Assembly: GCA_021323265.1 (NCBI GenBank)
Contig: JAJTCO010000047.1
Coordinates: 1 to 52,046 of the forward strand
Direction: 5' to 3'
Length of the DNA stretch: 52,046 bases
DNA from: Pseudoduganella sp.
GTDB taxonomy: Bacteria > Pseudomonadota > Gammaproteobacteria > Burkholderiales > Burkholderiaceae_D
A program made the translations under genes and the position numbers. This document shows, in pieces, positions 32,913 through 43,235 of this stretch. The notes beneath the pieces were generated by a model. That model was not told where the DNA came from. It worked only from the letters and a program-made list of their open reading frames with translations, and searched no databases. The stretch's first letter is position 1, and every line of letters starts with the position of its first letter.

Positions 32913-33710
32913 ATGAAGATTGCCGCTTGGTCCAAGTTCGTGCGCCGCGCCTGCGTTGCGGCCGGATTTTTCCTGTTCGGCGCCAGCGCGCTGGCCGGCC
33001 CCATCAACCTGGTCAAGAACGGCGGCTTCGAACTCAATCGCGGTACCGGCCAACTGGGGGTGAATACCAGCATGGACCATTGGACGTCGACGTGGGGCGG
33101 CTTCAACTTCGTGTTCGAAGAGGGAGCGGCCGACACCACCGGCGCCAAGACCTGGTGGACCACTGACCCGCTGGCAAGCGTGCTGCACCTGTGGGGCGCC
33201 AACAATGGCGGCGCCAACGCGCTGGCCAGCAGCCAGGATGGCGGCAGCTTTGTCGCCGTCGACGGCGCCTACACGCCCTTCGGCCTGAAGCCGATCGAGC
33301 AGATGATCAGCGGCCTGGTGGTGGGGCAGAAGTATGTGCTGAGCTTTGAATGGGCTGCGGCCCAGCAGCACCGTTTTCATGGCGTCACCAGCGAAAAATG
33401 GTCCGTGACCCTGGGCGACAGCAAGTACGAGACGGCGACCTACACCAACGCCAGCCACGCTTCCAGCAGCTGGATGCAGGAGGCGTTCATCTTCACCGCC
33501 ACCAAGAGCGAAGCCCTGCTGTCCTTCCTGGCCGCCGGCACCCCGGCCGGCCATCCGCCATTCTCGCTGCTGGACGGCGTATCGCTGACTACGCTCGAGC
33601 CCGAGCAGCAGACCGGCCTCGTGCCGGAACCGTCCACCGTGCTGATCCTGCTGGTGGGCGGCGCCGCCATGCTCCTGGCGCGCCGACGCCGCCAGGCGCG
33701 TCCGCAGTGA
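32913..33710 (+). CDS. PEP-CTERM sorting-domain protein
   Basis: A 265-residue exported protein with a signal peptide (residues 1-28, ending ASALA) and the C-terminal sorting signal VPEPSTVLILLVGGAAMLL followed by a basic ARRRR tail. The middle is a carbohydrate-binding-like beta-sandwich (NLVKNGGFELNRG, SFVAVDGAYTPFGLKPIEQM). Such proteins are cut by exosortase and usually belong to exopolysaccharide-linked surface material; no exosortase gene is in this window. GGGAAG precedes the ATG. An RpoN promoter and possible enhancer lie upstream. Confidence 0.93.
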   Translation: MKIAAWSKFVRRACVAAGFFLFGASALAGPINLVKNGGFELNRGTGQLGVNTSMDHWTSTWGGFNFVFEEGAADTTGAKTWWTTDPLASVLHLWGANNGGANALASSQDGGSFVAVDGAYTPFGLKPIEQMISGLVVGQKYVLSFEWAAAQQHRFHGVTSEKWSVTLGDSKYETATYTNASHASSSWMQEAFIFTATKSEALLSFLAAGTPAGHPPFSLLDGVSLTTLEPEQQTGLVPEPSTVLILLVGGAAMLLARRRRQARPQ

Positions 33711-33735
33711 AGCGCGCCTCGCCCTGAGTTTGCCG

Positions 33736-34569
33736 ATGGACGCCGGCTGGCCCGCATTTGCCGCCCAGGTCGCGCGCCTGGCCCTCTGGCTGGCCATCCT
33801 GGCCGCCGTCTTCCTGCCGCTGGAACGTTGGCTGGCGCTGCGCCGCCACCCCGGCGCTGCGCGCTGGCGGGCGCAGGACATTTTCTATTACTTCGCCAAC
33901 AGCCTGCTGCCGATGCTGGTCCTGGCGCCGCCGCTCGCCCTGGTGGCCGAGCTGGCGCGCGCCGTGCTGCCGGCGGCGCTGCCTGCCGGCATCGCGGGGC
34001 TGCCGCTGTGGGCGAGCCTGCTGCTGGCGCTGGTCGTCAGCGATTTCGGCGCCTATTGGGCGCACCGCCTGGCGCACCGCTGGCCGTTGCTGTGGCGCTT
34101 CCACGCCGTGCACCACAGCCCGGAGCACCTGTATTTCCTGGTCAATACGCGCGCCCATCCGGTCGACCTGCTGTTCGTTCGGCTGTGCGGCCTGCTGCCC
34201 CTGTACGTGCTGGGGCTGGCCGGGCCCAGCGCCGCCGGCAGTGCGGCGCCGCTGGCGGTCGTCCTGGTGGGCTCGCTATGGGGCTTTTTCATCCATTCGA
34301 ACATCCGTCTGCGGCTAGGCGCGCTGGAATGGCTGCTGTCCACGCCGGCCTTCCATCACTGGCACCACAGCCGCCACGACCACGTCGACCATAACTACGC
34401 CGCCATGCTGCCGCTGCTCGATCGCCTGTTCGGCACCTACTACCTGCCGTCCGCCTGGCCTGCCCAGTACGGCAGCGACACGGCGGTGGCGCCTACGCTG
34501 GCGCGCCAGCTGGCCGACCCCTTGCTGGACGGCGTGCCGCGCGGCACGCAGGACAAGTCCGCACCCTGA
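33736..34569 (+). CDS. Sterol desaturase / fatty acid hydroxylase family protein
   Basis: A 277-residue integral membrane protein with about five helices and the three histidine clusters of di-iron hydroxylases: HRLAHR near residue 111, HAVHH near 125 and FHHWHHSRHDHVDHNY near 210. Members hydroxylate or desaturate lipids or lipid-like substrates. ATG 33736 is preferred; a TTG at 33730 would add two residues. It ends 12 nt from the convergent C13 peptidase gene. The substrate in bacteria is not known to me. Confidence 0.9.
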   Translation: MDAGWPAFAAQVARLALWLAILAAVFLPLERWLALRRHPGAARWRAQDIFYYFANSLLPMLVLAPPLALVAELARAVLPAALPAGIAGLPLWASLLLALVVSDFGAYWAHRLAHRWPLLWRFHAVHHSPEHLYFLVNTRAHPVDLLFVRLCGLLPLYVLGLAGPSAAGSAAPLAVVLVGSLWGFFIHSNIRLRLGALEWLLSTPAFHHWHHSRHDHVDHNYAAMLPLLDRLFGTYYLPSAWPAQYGSDTAVAPTLARQLADPLLDGVPRGTQDKSAP

Positions 34570-34581
34570 GGGGCGCATCGC

Positions 34582-35979
34582 TTACTGCAGCGCGTCGAGC
34601 TTGGCGCGGATGGCCGGGCCGGCGGACAGTTGCGGGTTGGAGTAGCCGTCGTCCTTGCCCGCCTCGACCTCGCGCTGGCGGATGACGTCGCGCGCGGCGG
34701 CGTGGGCTTGTTCGAAGGAGCGCGTATGGCGGCGCAGCTGTTCGTCGAACATGGCGCGGCCGAAGAAGGTCAGCTCCGACTTGTAGCCGCAGCCGTAGGA
34801 CGTGTGGTCGGCGTCGGCCGCCGTCATCACCATGGTGGCGTCGTCCGCCAGCGGCGCAATCCAGCTGCCGGAATAGCAGGCCGACACCGCCACCACGCGA
34901 TGCCGGATGCCCGCCTCGTCGAGCCACTGGCGCAGCATGGCAGGCGTCAGTTCCGTCAGCTGCAGGGGCCAGAAGTTGGCCGCCAGCTGGCCGTCGCGCG
35001 CGCCGTGCGATGTCAGGTAGACGAACAGCACGTCCTCGTCGCGGTCCATGGTGCGCGCCACGGCGCGGATGGCGCGCTGCAGGTTCAGCGTGGTGGCCCA
35101 GGGCAGCGCTTCGGCCGTCTCCAGGTGGTTCACCAGCTGCAGGGTGCGGCCGGCCGTGCCGAAACGCCCGGCCATCACCTCCGACACCATCTGGCTCTCG
35201 CGCCGGAACACGTCATCGCCGTAGGGGGCAAAGGTCAGCGCGTACATGTCGACCTTCCCGGGGCGCTGCGGCGCCAGGGCCGCCAACTGGCGCGCCAGCA
35301 GCACCGGCTGCGCTTCCAGCAGTTCCGCCGTCAGCTTGATGTAGCGCGAGCCGGATTCGCCGCCGTCGGCCGCTTCCTCCTTGAGCGGATACCAGAACTC
35401 CGGCTGCCTGGCCGCCACGCCCAGCGCCACCACGCCGGCCATCATGCCGGCCGCGATCGTGAGCGGCCAGCGCCGCCCGCGCCCGCTGCGCGCCAGCAGC
35501 ACCAGCGGCGCCAGCACGCAAAGCGTGGTGGGCACCGCCCACAGGACCCAGGCGCCCCAGGTGCCCAGGTAGCGCACGGCCCACTCTTCCGCGCCGCTGT
35601 ACAGCATGGCGCTGAAGCACAGGCCGAGGAAGAGGTCGAGCCAGAGTGCCTGCGCCAGCAGCAAGGTCGCCAGCAGCGCCAGGTCGGGCGCCGCGCCGGG
35701 CCGGCCGCTGGGACCGGTGCCGCGCACCAGCAGGGCATAGAAGGGGAGCAGGGCGAACGGCAACCAGCCCGCCGCCACGGCCTGCCAGTAGAACTGCGCG
35801 GCCCCGGCGATGTACAGGCGCTGGAAGGCCACGGCGAGCGCCAGCAGCAACAGCACCAGGGCGGCCACCACGCCCGGGCCCGTTGCCAGGCCATCCCAGC
35901 GCGGAGAACGGAAAAGGGCGGTGGCTGCGCCTGCGCGCAACCACCGCCCCAGCGATAGGAAGAAGTTACTTGATTTCAA
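34582..35979 (-). CDS. Membrane-tethered C13 (legumain/caspase-like) peptidase
   Basis: A 465-residue protein. Residues about 35-205 contain five or so membrane helices. The rest is a C13-type protease domain: LFVYLTSHGARDGQL gives His325 and RVVAVSACYSGSWIAPL gives Cys368, the expected His-Cys dyad. C13 peptidases cut after Asn or Asp; relatives of this clan include caspases and gingipains. The topology should place the catalytic domain at one membrane face, probably the periplasm; this is inference. The start is TTG 35979, which overlaps the end of the DUF4136 gene by 14 nt, so translation is coupled; a later TTG at 35940 is possible. Confidence 0.82.
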   Translation of the reverse strand: MKSSNFFLSLGRWLRAGAATALFRSPRWDGLATGPGVVAALVLLLLALAVAFQRLYIAGAAQFYWQAVAAGWLPFALLPFYALLVRGTGPSGRPGAAPDLALLATLLLAQALWLDLFLGLCFSAMLYSGAEEWAVRYLGTWGAWVLWAVPTTLCVLAPLVLLARSGRGRRWPLTIAAGMMAGVVALGVAARQPEFWYPLKEEAADGGESGSRYIKLTAELLEAQPVLLARQLAALAPQRPGKVDMYALTFAPYGDDVFRRESQMVSEVMAGRFGTAGRTLQLVNHLETAEALPWATTLNLQRAIRAVARTMDRDEDVLFVYLTSHGARDGQLAANFWPLQLTELTPAMLRQWLDEAGIRHRVVAVSACYSGSWIAPLADDATMVMTAADADHTSYGCGYKSELTFFGRAMFDEQLRRHTRSFEQAHAAARDVIRQREVEAGKDDGYSNPQLSAGPAIRAKLDALQ

Positions 35980-36604
35980 TCTCGACGCGCTTTGCTTTGC
36001 CGCTCTCGCCAGGGAAGCCGGTGAAGGCGCTTTGCACCAGGAACGGCATCACTTGCGGCGTCGATTGCCGGCGGCTGGTGTTCTGCACGGTGACATCGAA
36101 CAGTTTCTTGCCGCTCAGGCTATTGATCGTCACGCGCAGGTGGCGCTCGTAGTTGTGCTGTATGGTCTCGCGGAACTCCATCGGTCCCCAGTACCAGGGA
36201 TCGTAATACGGCCGGTAGAAGCGGCCATAGTAGCGGTAGCGGTACGGATAGTAGCCCCAGCGCGGATAGCCCCACGGGCCCGGGCTGAACATCCACGGAT
36301 CGGTGGCGGTCAGCACCTTGACCGGACGGTCCACGGTACTGAACTGCATGCCCACGCGCAGCTTGGCATCCTTCGCGCTGGCCGCCTGGGTAAAGCCCAG
36401 CCTGGCCAGCTCGGCGCTCACCAGGTTCTGGTAGCTGCGGTACTCCAGCGTGTCCTCGCCCGGCGGCGGCGTGTCGAAGGTGTACGATTTTTCCTGCAGG
36501 TCGGCCGGCCACTCGTGGAAAACGGTGACGTTGCTGCGCAGGGTCGTGGTACAGCCACTCAGCAGCAAAGTGGCGGCTGCCAGCAGTATGGCGAGCGCTC
36601 TCAT
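35966..36604 (-). CDS. DUF4136 domain lipoprotein
   Basis: A 212-residue lipoprotein with signal peptide and lipobox LLLSGCTTT (Cys18). The DUF4136 fold is visible in EYRSYQNLVSAELARLGFTQ and AKLRVGMQFSTVD. A central Tyr/Trp/Pro-rich segment (WGYPRWGYYPYRYRYYGRFY) is unusual and probably surface-exposed. It overlaps the C13 peptidase gene, which suggests joint work in the envelope. Function unknown. Confidence 0.87.
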   Translation of the reverse strand: MRALAILLAAATLLLSGCTTTLRSNVTVFHEWPADLQEKSYTFDTPPPGEDTLEYRSYQNLVSAELARLGFTQAASAKDAKLRVGMQFSTVDRPVKVLTATDPWMFSPGPWGYPRWGYYPYRYRYYGRFYRPYYDPWYWGPMEFRETIQHNYERHLRVTINSLSGKKLFDVTVQNTSRRQSTPQVMPFLVQSAFTGFPGESGKAKRVEIEIK

Positions 36605-36733
36605 GGCATAACTCCTGTGTCCCTTTTTCTTCTAATAGTTTAATCCGGCAACATGCCTTACACCTAATTATTACAGAATGTTACCCCCACCGGGGCAGCG
36701 GAAAAGAATCGGGCATGCCGGCGGGCCGGTGTT

Positions 36734-36741
36734 GGTAGAAT
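36734..36741 (+). promoter_or_regulatory. Extended -10 promoter element for pepN
   Basis: TGGTAGAA-T carries the extended -10 form TG-N-TAGAAT (hexamer 36736-36741) 29 nt before the pepN ATG. No good -35 is seen at 17 nt, which is common with extended -10 elements. The call is by eye. Confidence 0.4.
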
Positions 36742-36770
36742 AGCCTTCTTTGTCCTTGTTCGCCCAAACC

Positions 36771-39413
36771 ATGCGTACCGACAGCCCGCAAACGATTTAC
36801 CGCAAAGATTACACCCCGCCCAGCTACCTGGTGGAGACCGTGGAGCTGGGCTTCGACCTCGATCCCGACTGCACCATCGTGGCCAACCGCGTCCAGCTGC
36901 GCCACAATCCGGCCAGCAAGAGCCGCGACCTGGTGCTGCACGGCGAAGCCATCACCCTGGTGGCCCTGCGCTTGAACGGCGTGGCGCTGAATCCCGGCCA
37001 GTACGAGATGGGTAGCACCACGCTGACCATCCGCAACGCGCCGGTCAACGTGCTGCTGGAAATCGAAACCACCTGCGTGCCGGCCGAGAACACCACGCTG
37101 TCCGGGCTGTACACCTCGGGCAGCGGCTTCTACACCCAGTGCGAGGCCGAGGGCTTCCGCCGCATCACGTATTTCCCGGACCGCCCGGACGTCATGGCGC
37201 GCTATACCGTGATGCTGCGCGCGGACAAGGAGCAGTACCCCGTGCTGCTGTCCAACGGCAACCTGCTGGAGCAGGGGGAGTTGGGCCATGGCCGCCACTA
37301 CGCCAAATGGGAAGACCCGTTCAAGAAGCCGTCCTACCTGTTCGCCCTGGTGGCGGCGCGCCTGGTGTGCCAGGAAGAGAAGTTCATCCTCAAATCCGGG
37401 CGCGAAGTACTGCTGCAGGTGTGGGTGGAAGACGGCAACCTGGACAAGACCGACTACGCCATGCAGTCGCTCAAGAATTCCATCCGCTGGGACGAGGAAC
37501 GCTGGGGCCTGGAGCTGGACCTGGACCGCTTCATGATTGTCGCCGTCAGCGACTTCAACATGGGCGCGATGGAAAACAAGGGCCTGAACATCTTCAATAC
37601 CAAGTTCGTGCTGGCCAATCCGCGCACGGCGACCGACATCGACTACTCCGGCATCGAAGCGGTGGTGGGTCACGAATACTTCCACAACTGGACCGGCAAC
37701 CGCGTCACCTGCCGCGACTGGTTCCAGCTGTCGCTGAAGGAAGGCCTGACCGTGTTCCGCGACCAGGAATTCTCTTCCGACATGATCGGCACCGAAAGCG
37801 GGCGCGCCGTCACCCGCATCGACCAGGTGCGCACGCTGCGCCAGGCCCAGTTCCCGGAAGACGCCGGTCCCATGGCGCACCCGGTGCGGCCCGACTCCTT
37901 CGTCGAGATCAACAACTTTTACACCGTGACGATCTACGAAAAGGGCGCCGAAGTGGTGCGCATGTACCAGACCCTGCTCGGCCGTGAAGGCTTCCGCAAG
38001 GGCATGGACCTGTACTTCGAACGCCACGACGGCCAGGCCGTGCAGTGCGACGACTTCCGCGCCGCCATGGCCGACGCCAACCGGCGCGACCTGAAGCAGT
38101 TCGAGCGCTGGTACAGCCAGGCCGGCACGCCGGTGGTCACGGCCAGCGGCCACCACGACGGCGCGCGCCAGGTGTACGAGCTGACCTTGCGCCAATCCTG
38201 CCCGGCCACGCCGGGCCAGACGGAAAAGCAGCCGTTCCACATCCCGGTGGCGGTCGGCCTGCTGGGGCGCGACGGCCAGGACCTGCCGCTGGTGCTGGAG
38301 GGCAAGGCGCTGGGCACGACCACCGTGCTGGAGCTGACCAAGGCCGAGCAGACCTTCCGCTTCGAAGGCGTGGCGCACGCGCCCGTGCCGTCCATCCTGC
38401 GCGACTTCTCCGCACCGGTGGTATTGGAATACCCGTACACCGACGACGAGCTGCTGCACCTGTTCCGCCACGACAGCGACCCGGTCAACCGCTGGGAAGC
38501 CGGCCAGCGCCTGGCCATGGAACGCTTGCTGTCGCTGGCCAAGGCCGTGCTGGAAAACCGCCCGCTGGCGCTGGACGACACCTACATCGCCGCGCTGCGC
38601 GCCGTGCTGACCGACAGCGCGCTTGATGCCGCCTTCCGCGAGCAATGCCTGATCCTGCCCTCGGAAACCATCATCGCCGAGCAGATGGACGTGGTGCACC
38701 CGCAAGCCATCCACAGCGCGCGCCAGTACATGCGCCACGCCATCGGCAGCGCCCTGCGCGCCGAGCTGCTGCAGGTGTACGCCGCCAACGCCACGCCTGG
38801 TCCGTACAGCCCGGACGCCGTGTCGGCCGGCAAGCGCGGCCTGAAGAACCTGGCGCTGGCCTACCTGCTGGTGCAGCCCAACGCCGAAGCGGTCAAGCTG
38901 GCCGGCGAGCAGTTCGCCGCCGCCAGCAACATGACCGACCGCGCCGCCGCGCTGTCCGCGCTGATCCACAGCGGCGCCGACGCCAGCCGCCAGCTTGATG
39001 CCTTCTACAAGGACTTCAGGGGCGAAGCGCTGGTGGTGGACAAATGGTTCGCCATGCAGGGCTCCGCGCCGCACACCAATGTGGCCAAGGTGCGCGAGCT
39101 GATGAAGCACCCGGCCTTCACGCTGAAGAACCCGAACCGCGCGCGCAGCCTGCTGTTCAGCTTCTGCAACCAGAACCCCTCGCAATTCCATGCCGCCGAC
39201 GGCAGCGCCTACGAATTCTGGGCCGAGCACGTGATCAAGCTCGACGCCCTGAACCCGCAGGTGGCCGCCCGCCTGGCGCGCAGCATGGACCGCTGGCGCC
39301 GTTACGCGCCGGCGCTGCAGATCCACATGCGCCACGCCTTGGAAAAGGTCGCCGCCGCCACCCCGCTGTCGAATGACGTGATGGAAGTGGTGAGCAAGGC
39401 GCTCGCCAACTAA
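36771..39413 (+). CDS. pepN: Aminopeptidase N
   Basis: An 880-residue M1 zinc aminopeptidase that removes N-terminal residues from peptides in the cytosol. The exopeptidase motif is [18 protein letters not shown], and the zinc site is [17 protein letters not shown] with the third ligand Glu in [15 protein letters not shown]. Length is standard for the bacterial PepN. ATG 36771 ([17 protein letters not shown]) matches the family start; a TTG at 36750 is in frame. The fbp gene follows at a distance of 23 nt. Confidence 0.97.
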   Translation: MRTDSPQTIYRKDYTPPSYLVETVELGFDLDPDCTIVANRVQLRHNPASKSRDLVLHGEAITLVALRLNGVALNPGQYEMGSTTLTIRNAPVNVLLEIETTCVPAENTTLSGLYTSGSGFYTQCEAEGFRRITYFPDRPDVMARYTVMLRADKEQYPVLLSNGNLLEQGELGHGRHYAKWEDPFKKPSYLFALVAARLVCQEEKFILKSGREVLLQVWVEDGNLDKTDYAMQSLKNSIRWDEERWGLELDLDRFMIVAVSDFNMGAMENKGLNIFNTKFVLANPRTATDIDYSGIEAVVGHEYFHNWTGNRVTCRDWFQLSLKEGLTVFRDQEFSSDMIGTESGRAVTRIDQVRTLRQAQFPEDAGPMAHPVRPDSFVEINNFYTVTIYEKGAEVVRMYQTLLGREGFRKGMDLYFERHDGQAVQCDDFRAAMADANRRDLKQFERWYSQAGTPVVTASGHHDGARQVYELTLRQSCPATPGQTEKQPFHIPVAVGLLGRDGQDLPLVLEGKALGTTTVLELTKAEQTFRFEGVAHAPVPSILRDFSAPVVLEYPYTDDELLHLFRHDSDPVNRWEAGQRLAMERLLSLAKAVLENRPLALDDTYIAALRAVLTDSALDAAFREQCLILPSETIIAEQMDVVHPQAIHSARQYMRHAIGSALRAELLQVYAANATPGPYSPDAVSAGKRGLKNLALAYLLVQPNAEAVKLAGEQFAAASNMTDRAAALSALIHSGADASRQLDAFYKDFRGEALVVDKWFAMQGSAPHTNVAKVRELMKHPAFTLKNPNRARSLLFSFCNQNPSQFHAADGSAYEFWAEHVIKLDALNPQVAARLARSMDRWRRYAPALQIHMRHALEKVAAATPLSNDVMEVVSKALAN

Positions 39414-39436
39414 TTACGCACAAACCTAGGGAAACA

Positions 39437-40444
39437 ATGAAACGTATCAGCCTGACCCAATACCTCGTCGAAGAACAACGCCAGCACCACACGATCCCGG
39501 CCGAACTGCGCCTGCTGATCGAAGTGGTGGGACGCGCCTGCAAAACCATTTCCCACAGCGTCGGCAAGGGCGCCCTGGGCGAGGTGCTGGGCGCGCTGGA
39601 ATCGGAAAACGTGCAGGGCGAAGTCCAGAAGAAACTGGACGTGATCTCCAATGAAATCCTGCTGGAAGCGAACGAGTGGGGCGGCCACCTGGCGGCCATG
39701 GCGTCGGAAGAGATGGAAGACATCCACCCGATCCCGAACCGCTACCCGAAAGGCGAGTACCTGCTGGTGTTCGACCCGCTGGACGGCTCCTCCAACATCG
39801 ACGTCAATGTCTCCATCGGCACCATTTTCTCCGTGCTGAAGGCGCCGGAAGGCATGGCCGAGCCGACCGAGCAGGACTTCCTGCAGCCGGGCGCCAAGCA
39901 GGTGGCCGCCGGCTACGCCGTGTACGGCCCGCAGACCCTGCTGGTGCTCACCACGGGCAACGGCGTGAACTGCTTCACCCTGGACCGCGAAATGGGTTCC
40001 TGGGTGCTGACCCAGCGCAATATGCAGATCCCGGCCAAGACCAAGGAATTTGCCATCAACGCGTCCAACCAGCGCCACTGGCACGCGCCGGTGCAGCGCT
40101 ACATCGGCGAACTGCTGGCCGGTTCCACCGGCCCGCGCGGCACCGACTTCAACATGCGCTGGATCGCCTCCATGGTGGCCGACGTGCACCGCATCCTGAA
40201 CCGCGGCGGCATCTTCATGTACCCGGCCGATGCGCGCGACCCGTCCAAGCCGGGCCGCCTGCGCCTGATGTACGAAGCGAACCCGATGGCCTTCATCGTC
40301 GAGCAGGCGGGCGGCATGGCCACCGACGGCAAGCGCCGCATCCTCGACATCCAGCCGGAAAAGCTGCACCAGCGCGTGCCGGTCTTCCTCGGTTCGCGCG
40401 ACGAAGTGGCGCTGGTGACCAGCTACCACCAGGAAGCGGTGTAA
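39437..40444 (+). CDS. fbp: Fructose-1,6-bisphosphatase, class 1
   Basis: A 335-residue gluconeogenic enzyme that hydrolyses fructose 1,6-bisphosphate. The metal-binding core is [20 protein letters not shown], and [20 protein letters not shown] plus [17 protein letters not shown] complete the signature. GGGAAAC precedes the ATG. It lies between pepN and tRNA-Thr; co-transcription with pepN is likely from spacing. Confidence 0.97.
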   Translation: MKRISLTQYLVEEQRQHHTIPAELRLLIEVVGRACKTISHSVGKGALGEVLGALESENVQGEVQKKLDVISNEILLEANEWGGHLAAMASEEMEDIHPIPNRYPKGEYLLVFDPLDGSSNIDVNVSIGTIFSVLKAPEGMAEPTEQDFLQPGAKQVAAGYAVYGPQTLLVLTTGNGVNCFTLDREMGSWVLTQRNMQIPAKTKEFAINASNQRHWHAPVQRYIGELLAGSTGPRGTDFNMRWIASMVADVHRILNRGGIFMYPADARDPSKPGRLRLMYEANPMAFIVEQAGGMATDGKRRILDIQPEKLHQRVPVFLGSRDEVALVTSYHQEAV

Positions 40445-40460
40445 TTAATGCAACGTGCGC

Positions 40461-40489
40461 TTGCGCACCCGTGAGCGCGAAGTTATAAT
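40461..40489 (+). promoter_or_regulatory. Sigma-70 promoter of tRNA-Thr
   Basis: TTGCGC (40461-40466), 17 nt, then a perfect TATAAT (40484-40489). A GC-rich discriminator (CCGGGC) follows, as in promoters under stringent control. Transcription should start near 40496, a few bases before the mature tRNA. Confidence 0.8.
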
Positions 40490-40500
40490 CCGGGCTCTTT

Positions 40501-40576
40501 GCCGGTGTAGCTCAGTTGGTAGAGCAGCTCATTCGTAATGAGAAGGTCGTAGGTTCGATTCCTATCTCCGGCACCA
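40501..40576 (+). tRNA. tRNA-Thr (anticodon CGU)
   Basis: A 76-nt tRNA with encoded CCA. The cloverleaf is clear: D-arm GCTCAGTTGGTAGAGC, anticodon loop TTCGTAA with anticodon CGT, and T-arm GTAGGTTCGATTCCTAT. The acceptor stem GCCGGTG pairs with CTCCGGC except for a U-U opposition at positions 6 and 67. It stands alone, with its own promoter and terminator. Confidence 0.96.
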
Positions 40577-40584
40577 GGACGTAC

Positions 40585-40622
40585 AAAAACCCTGTCAGAT
40601 CGTTGATCTGGCAGGGTTTTTT
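40585..40622 (+). terminator. Bidirectional intrinsic terminator
   Basis: Arms ACCCTGTCAGATC (40589-40601) and GATCTGGCAGGGT (40605-40617) pair with one G-U and are followed by TTTTTT. On the other strand a T-run also follows the hairpin (AAAAA at 40585-40589), so it can serve both tRNA-Thr and the convergent small gene at 40639. Confidence 0.9.
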
Positions 40623-40638
40623 CGTGGCCGGTCCGGAT

Positions 40639-40872
40639 TTATGCGCTGGCGATCAGTGCCACCAGGGCGAGCAGGATCGCAATCTGGCTGCTGATGATCC
40701 AGCGGGTCTGAGCATCCATCCGTGCGTTCAATTTCTCCATTGCCGCCTGCCACTGCGTCTGGAACTCTGCCCGTAGCTCGATTCGAAGCGCAGTCAACTG
40801 CATTTCGATTTCCTTGAACCTGCAATCCATGTGCGTTCGAAGAGACTGCAGTTCGCATGAAGGATTCGTCAT
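40639..40872 (-). CDS. Small coiled-coil protein with C-terminal membrane anchor
   Basis: A 77-residue protein with heptad-like residues from about 15 to 50 (RFKEIEMQLTALRIELRAEF) and one C-terminal helix (IISSQIAILLALVALIASA). It resembles tail-anchored CCDC90/DUF1640-like small proteins, but I do not recognise a firm family. ATG 40872 with GGAAAA is preferred to TTG 40884. The frame remains open upstream for 90 bases without a start. Function unknown. Confidence 0.65.
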   Translation of the reverse strand: MTNPSCELQSLRTHMDCRFKEIEMQLTALRIELRAEFQTQWQAAMEKLNARMDAQTRWIISSQIAILLALVALIASA

Positions 40873-40965
40873 CGCATTTTCCAACGCAGTGATGCGTTCC
40901 TCGTGGTTGGCGAGCTCTGGTGGGGGGATAGATTCAGCTCGGCCTGAGCGACAGCGCAGCCGTCC

Positions 40966-42738
40966 TTAAAACTCCACCCATTCGCCCGCAGGGTCGCTCA
41001 CCACGGTCGCCTTGGCACGGGCGCGCGGCGGGATCGCATGCTGTTGCGGGACCGGTTGCGGCAGGGCGGGGCGCGCCTTGGGCGCCTGGCTCGCGTTCGC
41101 CTTGGCCGGGGCCGGTTTTGCTGGCGCTGCCGGTGCGCGCTGCGCGGCCACCGTGACGGCGGCGCTGGACGATGCCTTGTGCAGCGTGAACACGGCGACC
41201 AGGGACGACAGCTGGCTGGCTTGCTCCTGCAGCGATTCGGCGGCGGCGGCCGCTTCTTCCACCAGGGCGGCATTTTGCTGGGTGACGTGGTCCATTTCGC
41301 CGATGGCCTGGTTGACCTGGTCGATGCCGGTCGACTGCTCGGCGCTGGCGGCCGAGATCTCCGCCATGATGTCGCTCACGCTGGTGATGCTGGCCACCAC
41401 TTCATCCATCGTCTTGCCGGCCTGGTGCACCAGCTTGCTGCCGCTCTCGGCGCACGCCACGGAGTTCTCGATCAGGGCCTTGATTTCCTTGGCCGCGTCG
41501 GCGGAGCGGTGCGCCAAGGTGCGCACTTCATTGGCCACGACGGCGAAGCCGCGGCCCTGGTCGCCGGCGCGTGCCGCTTCCACGGCGGCGTTCAGGGCCA
41601 GGATGTTGGTCTGGAAGGCGATGCCGTCAATGACGGAAATGATGTCCACGATGCGTTTCGAGGCGGCGTTGATGGCGCCCATCGTGTCGACCACCTGCGC
41701 CACCTCGGCGCCGCCGCGCGTGGCCACTTCCGATGCCGTGGTGGCCAGCTGCTTGGCCTGGCGCGAGTTGTCGGCGTTCTGCCTGACGGTGGAGGTCAGC
41801 TCCTCCATCGACGATGCCGTTTCCTCCAGCGAACCGGCCTGCTGCTCGGTGCGGCTGGACAGGTCCTGGTTGCCGGCGGCGATCTGCTGCGTCGCCGTGG
41901 CGATGGTCTCGGTGCCGGCGCGCACCTGGCCCACGATCTGCGCCAGGCTGTCGCGCATCTGGCGCATGGCGAACATCATGCTGCTCTGGTCGTTCGGCTT
42001 GGTGCGGATGTCCACCGCCAGGTCGCCGGCGGCAATGCGGGCGGCGATCTGTGCCGCGTCGGCTGGTTCGCCGCCCAGCTGGCGCAGCAGGCCGCGCGTG
42101 ATCCAGGCGCCCAGGCCCAGGCCCATCAGGGCGCTGCCGATCACCAGCATGAGCATGAAGGTGCGGCTCGACTGGTACAGCTCGGCGGAGGCTGCCGAGG
42201 CGTCGGCGGCATTCTTTTCCTTCAGGCGCGCCAATTCGGACATGCGTTCGTCCGCAGCGTTCGAGGTGGCGGCCATTGCGCCCAGGACGAAGGTGGCCAG
42301 TTCGCGGCGTTCCTGCAGCGGCTCGGCGTGCGCGCGGCGCACGGCTTCCTGCACGTCGCGTTCGTAGGCAGTCAGGTCGCTGTTCAGCTTGCTGAGCAAC
42401 TCGCGGCCGGCGGGCGAGACGAAGCGCTTGTCCGCTTCTTGCATATTGCCGTGCAGTTCCGCGCGGCCTTTTTCGATGCGCGCCGTGTACTTTGCGCGTT
42501 CCTCTTCGGTCGCGGCGAGCAGCAGTCCGCGCAGCGAGCGGCCGATGAACAGCAGGTTGATATTGGCTTCCTTGACGTAGGACAGGCCGCGTAGTTCGCG
42601 CTCGTAAATCTGTTCGCCCATGTCGTTGATCTTGCCCATGTTGGCAATGCCGATGCCCGCCACCACGGCGCCGGCCAGGGCGAGGGCGGCAAAGCCTGCC
42701 AGCAGGCGCGTGCCTACTTTCATCTGGTTCAGTTTCAT
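40966..42738 (-). CDS. Methyl-accepting chemotaxis protein with CheR-tether pentapeptide
   Basis: A 590-residue chemoreceptor. Two membrane helices (residues about 8-30 and 190-212) bracket a four-helix-bundle sensor; a HAMP domain and the signalling domain follow, with [20 protein letters not shown] and [20 protein letters not shown] at the tip and [20 protein letters not shown] in the methylation helix. After a Pro/Ala-rich linker it ends in EWVEF, which fits the xWxxF motif that tethers the methyltransferase CheR. ATG 42738 has GGAG 8 nt upstream. cheW lies directly upstream, 26 nt away, so the pair is probably one transcript. The ligand is unknown. Confidence 0.94.
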   Translation of the reverse strand: MKLNQMKVGTRLLAGFAALALAGAVVAGIGIANMGKINDMGEQIYERELRGLSYVKEANINLLFIGRSLRGLLLAATEEERAKYTARIEKGRAELHGNMQEADKRFVSPAGRELLSKLNSDLTAYERDVQEAVRRAHAEPLQERRELATFVLGAMAATSNAADERMSELARLKEKNAADASAASAELYQSSRTFMLMLVIGSALMGLGLGAWITRGLLRQLGGEPADAAQIAARIAAGDLAVDIRTKPNDQSSMMFAMRQMRDSLAQIVGQVRAGTETIATATQQIAAGNQDLSSRTEQQAGSLEETASSMEELTSTVRQNADNSRQAKQLATTASEVATRGGAEVAQVVDTMGAINAASKRIVDIISVIDGIAFQTNILALNAAVEAARAGDQGRGFAVVANEVRTLAHRSADAAKEIKALIENSVACAESGSKLVHQAGKTMDEVVASITSVSDIMAEISAASAEQSTGIDQVNQAIGEMDHVTQQNAALVEEAAAAAESLQEQASQLSSLVAVFTLHKASSSAAVTVAAQRAPAAPAKPAPAKANASQAPKARPALPQPVPQQHAIPPRARAKATVVSDPAGEWVEF

Positions 42739-42764
42739 TTTGTTTGCTCCACAAGAGTTGTTGT

Positions 42765-43235
42765 TCATGCCGCCAGGGGAAGTTCGGCCGAGGCGCTGAC
42801 GTCGGCCAGCAGCGTCGCCAGGTCGGTCAGCTGCAGCAAGCGCTCGCCGACGGTGGCAATGCCGGTCAGGTAATCGTGGCGGAAGTTGGGGCCGCTGGGC
42901 GGCGGCGGCTTGATTTGTTCGGCCTGCAAGCTGATCACGTCGGAGACGCTGTCGACCACCACGCCGATCTGCTGCGCTTCCACGGCCAGCACGATCACCA
43001 CCGTGAAATCGTTGTAGCTGGCCTCGCCCAGGCCGAGCTTGAGGCGCAAGTCGACGATGGGGACGATCAGGCCGCGCAGGTTGACCACGCCTTTCAGGTA
43101 GTCCGGGGCGTTGGCCAGGCGCGTGACGGCGCTGTAGCCGCGCAGTTCGCGCACGGCGTGAATGTCGATGCCGAACTCTTCCGTTCCAAGGCGGAAGGCC
43201 AGGACTTCGGCCGGGGTGAGGCTCTCGTTAGCCAT
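42765..43235 (-). CDS. cheW: Chemotaxis coupling protein CheW
   Basis: A 156-residue adaptor that links chemoreceptors to the CheA kinase. [20 protein letters not shown], the loop [20 protein letters not shown] and [15 protein letters not shown] residues are diagnostic. AGAGGAAA precedes ATG 43235. It is upstream of the chemoreceptor gene on the same strand; no cheA or flagellar gene is in the window, so it serves a system encoded elsewhere or a side pathway. Confidence 0.95.
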   Translation of the reverse strand: MANESLTPAEVLAFRLGTEEFGIDIHAVRELRGYSAVTRLANAPDYLKGVVNLRGLIVPIVDLRLKLGLGEASYNDFTVVIVLAVEAQQIGVVVDSVSDVISLQAEQIKPPPPSGPNFRHDYLTGIATVGERLLQLTDLATLLADVSASAELPLAA

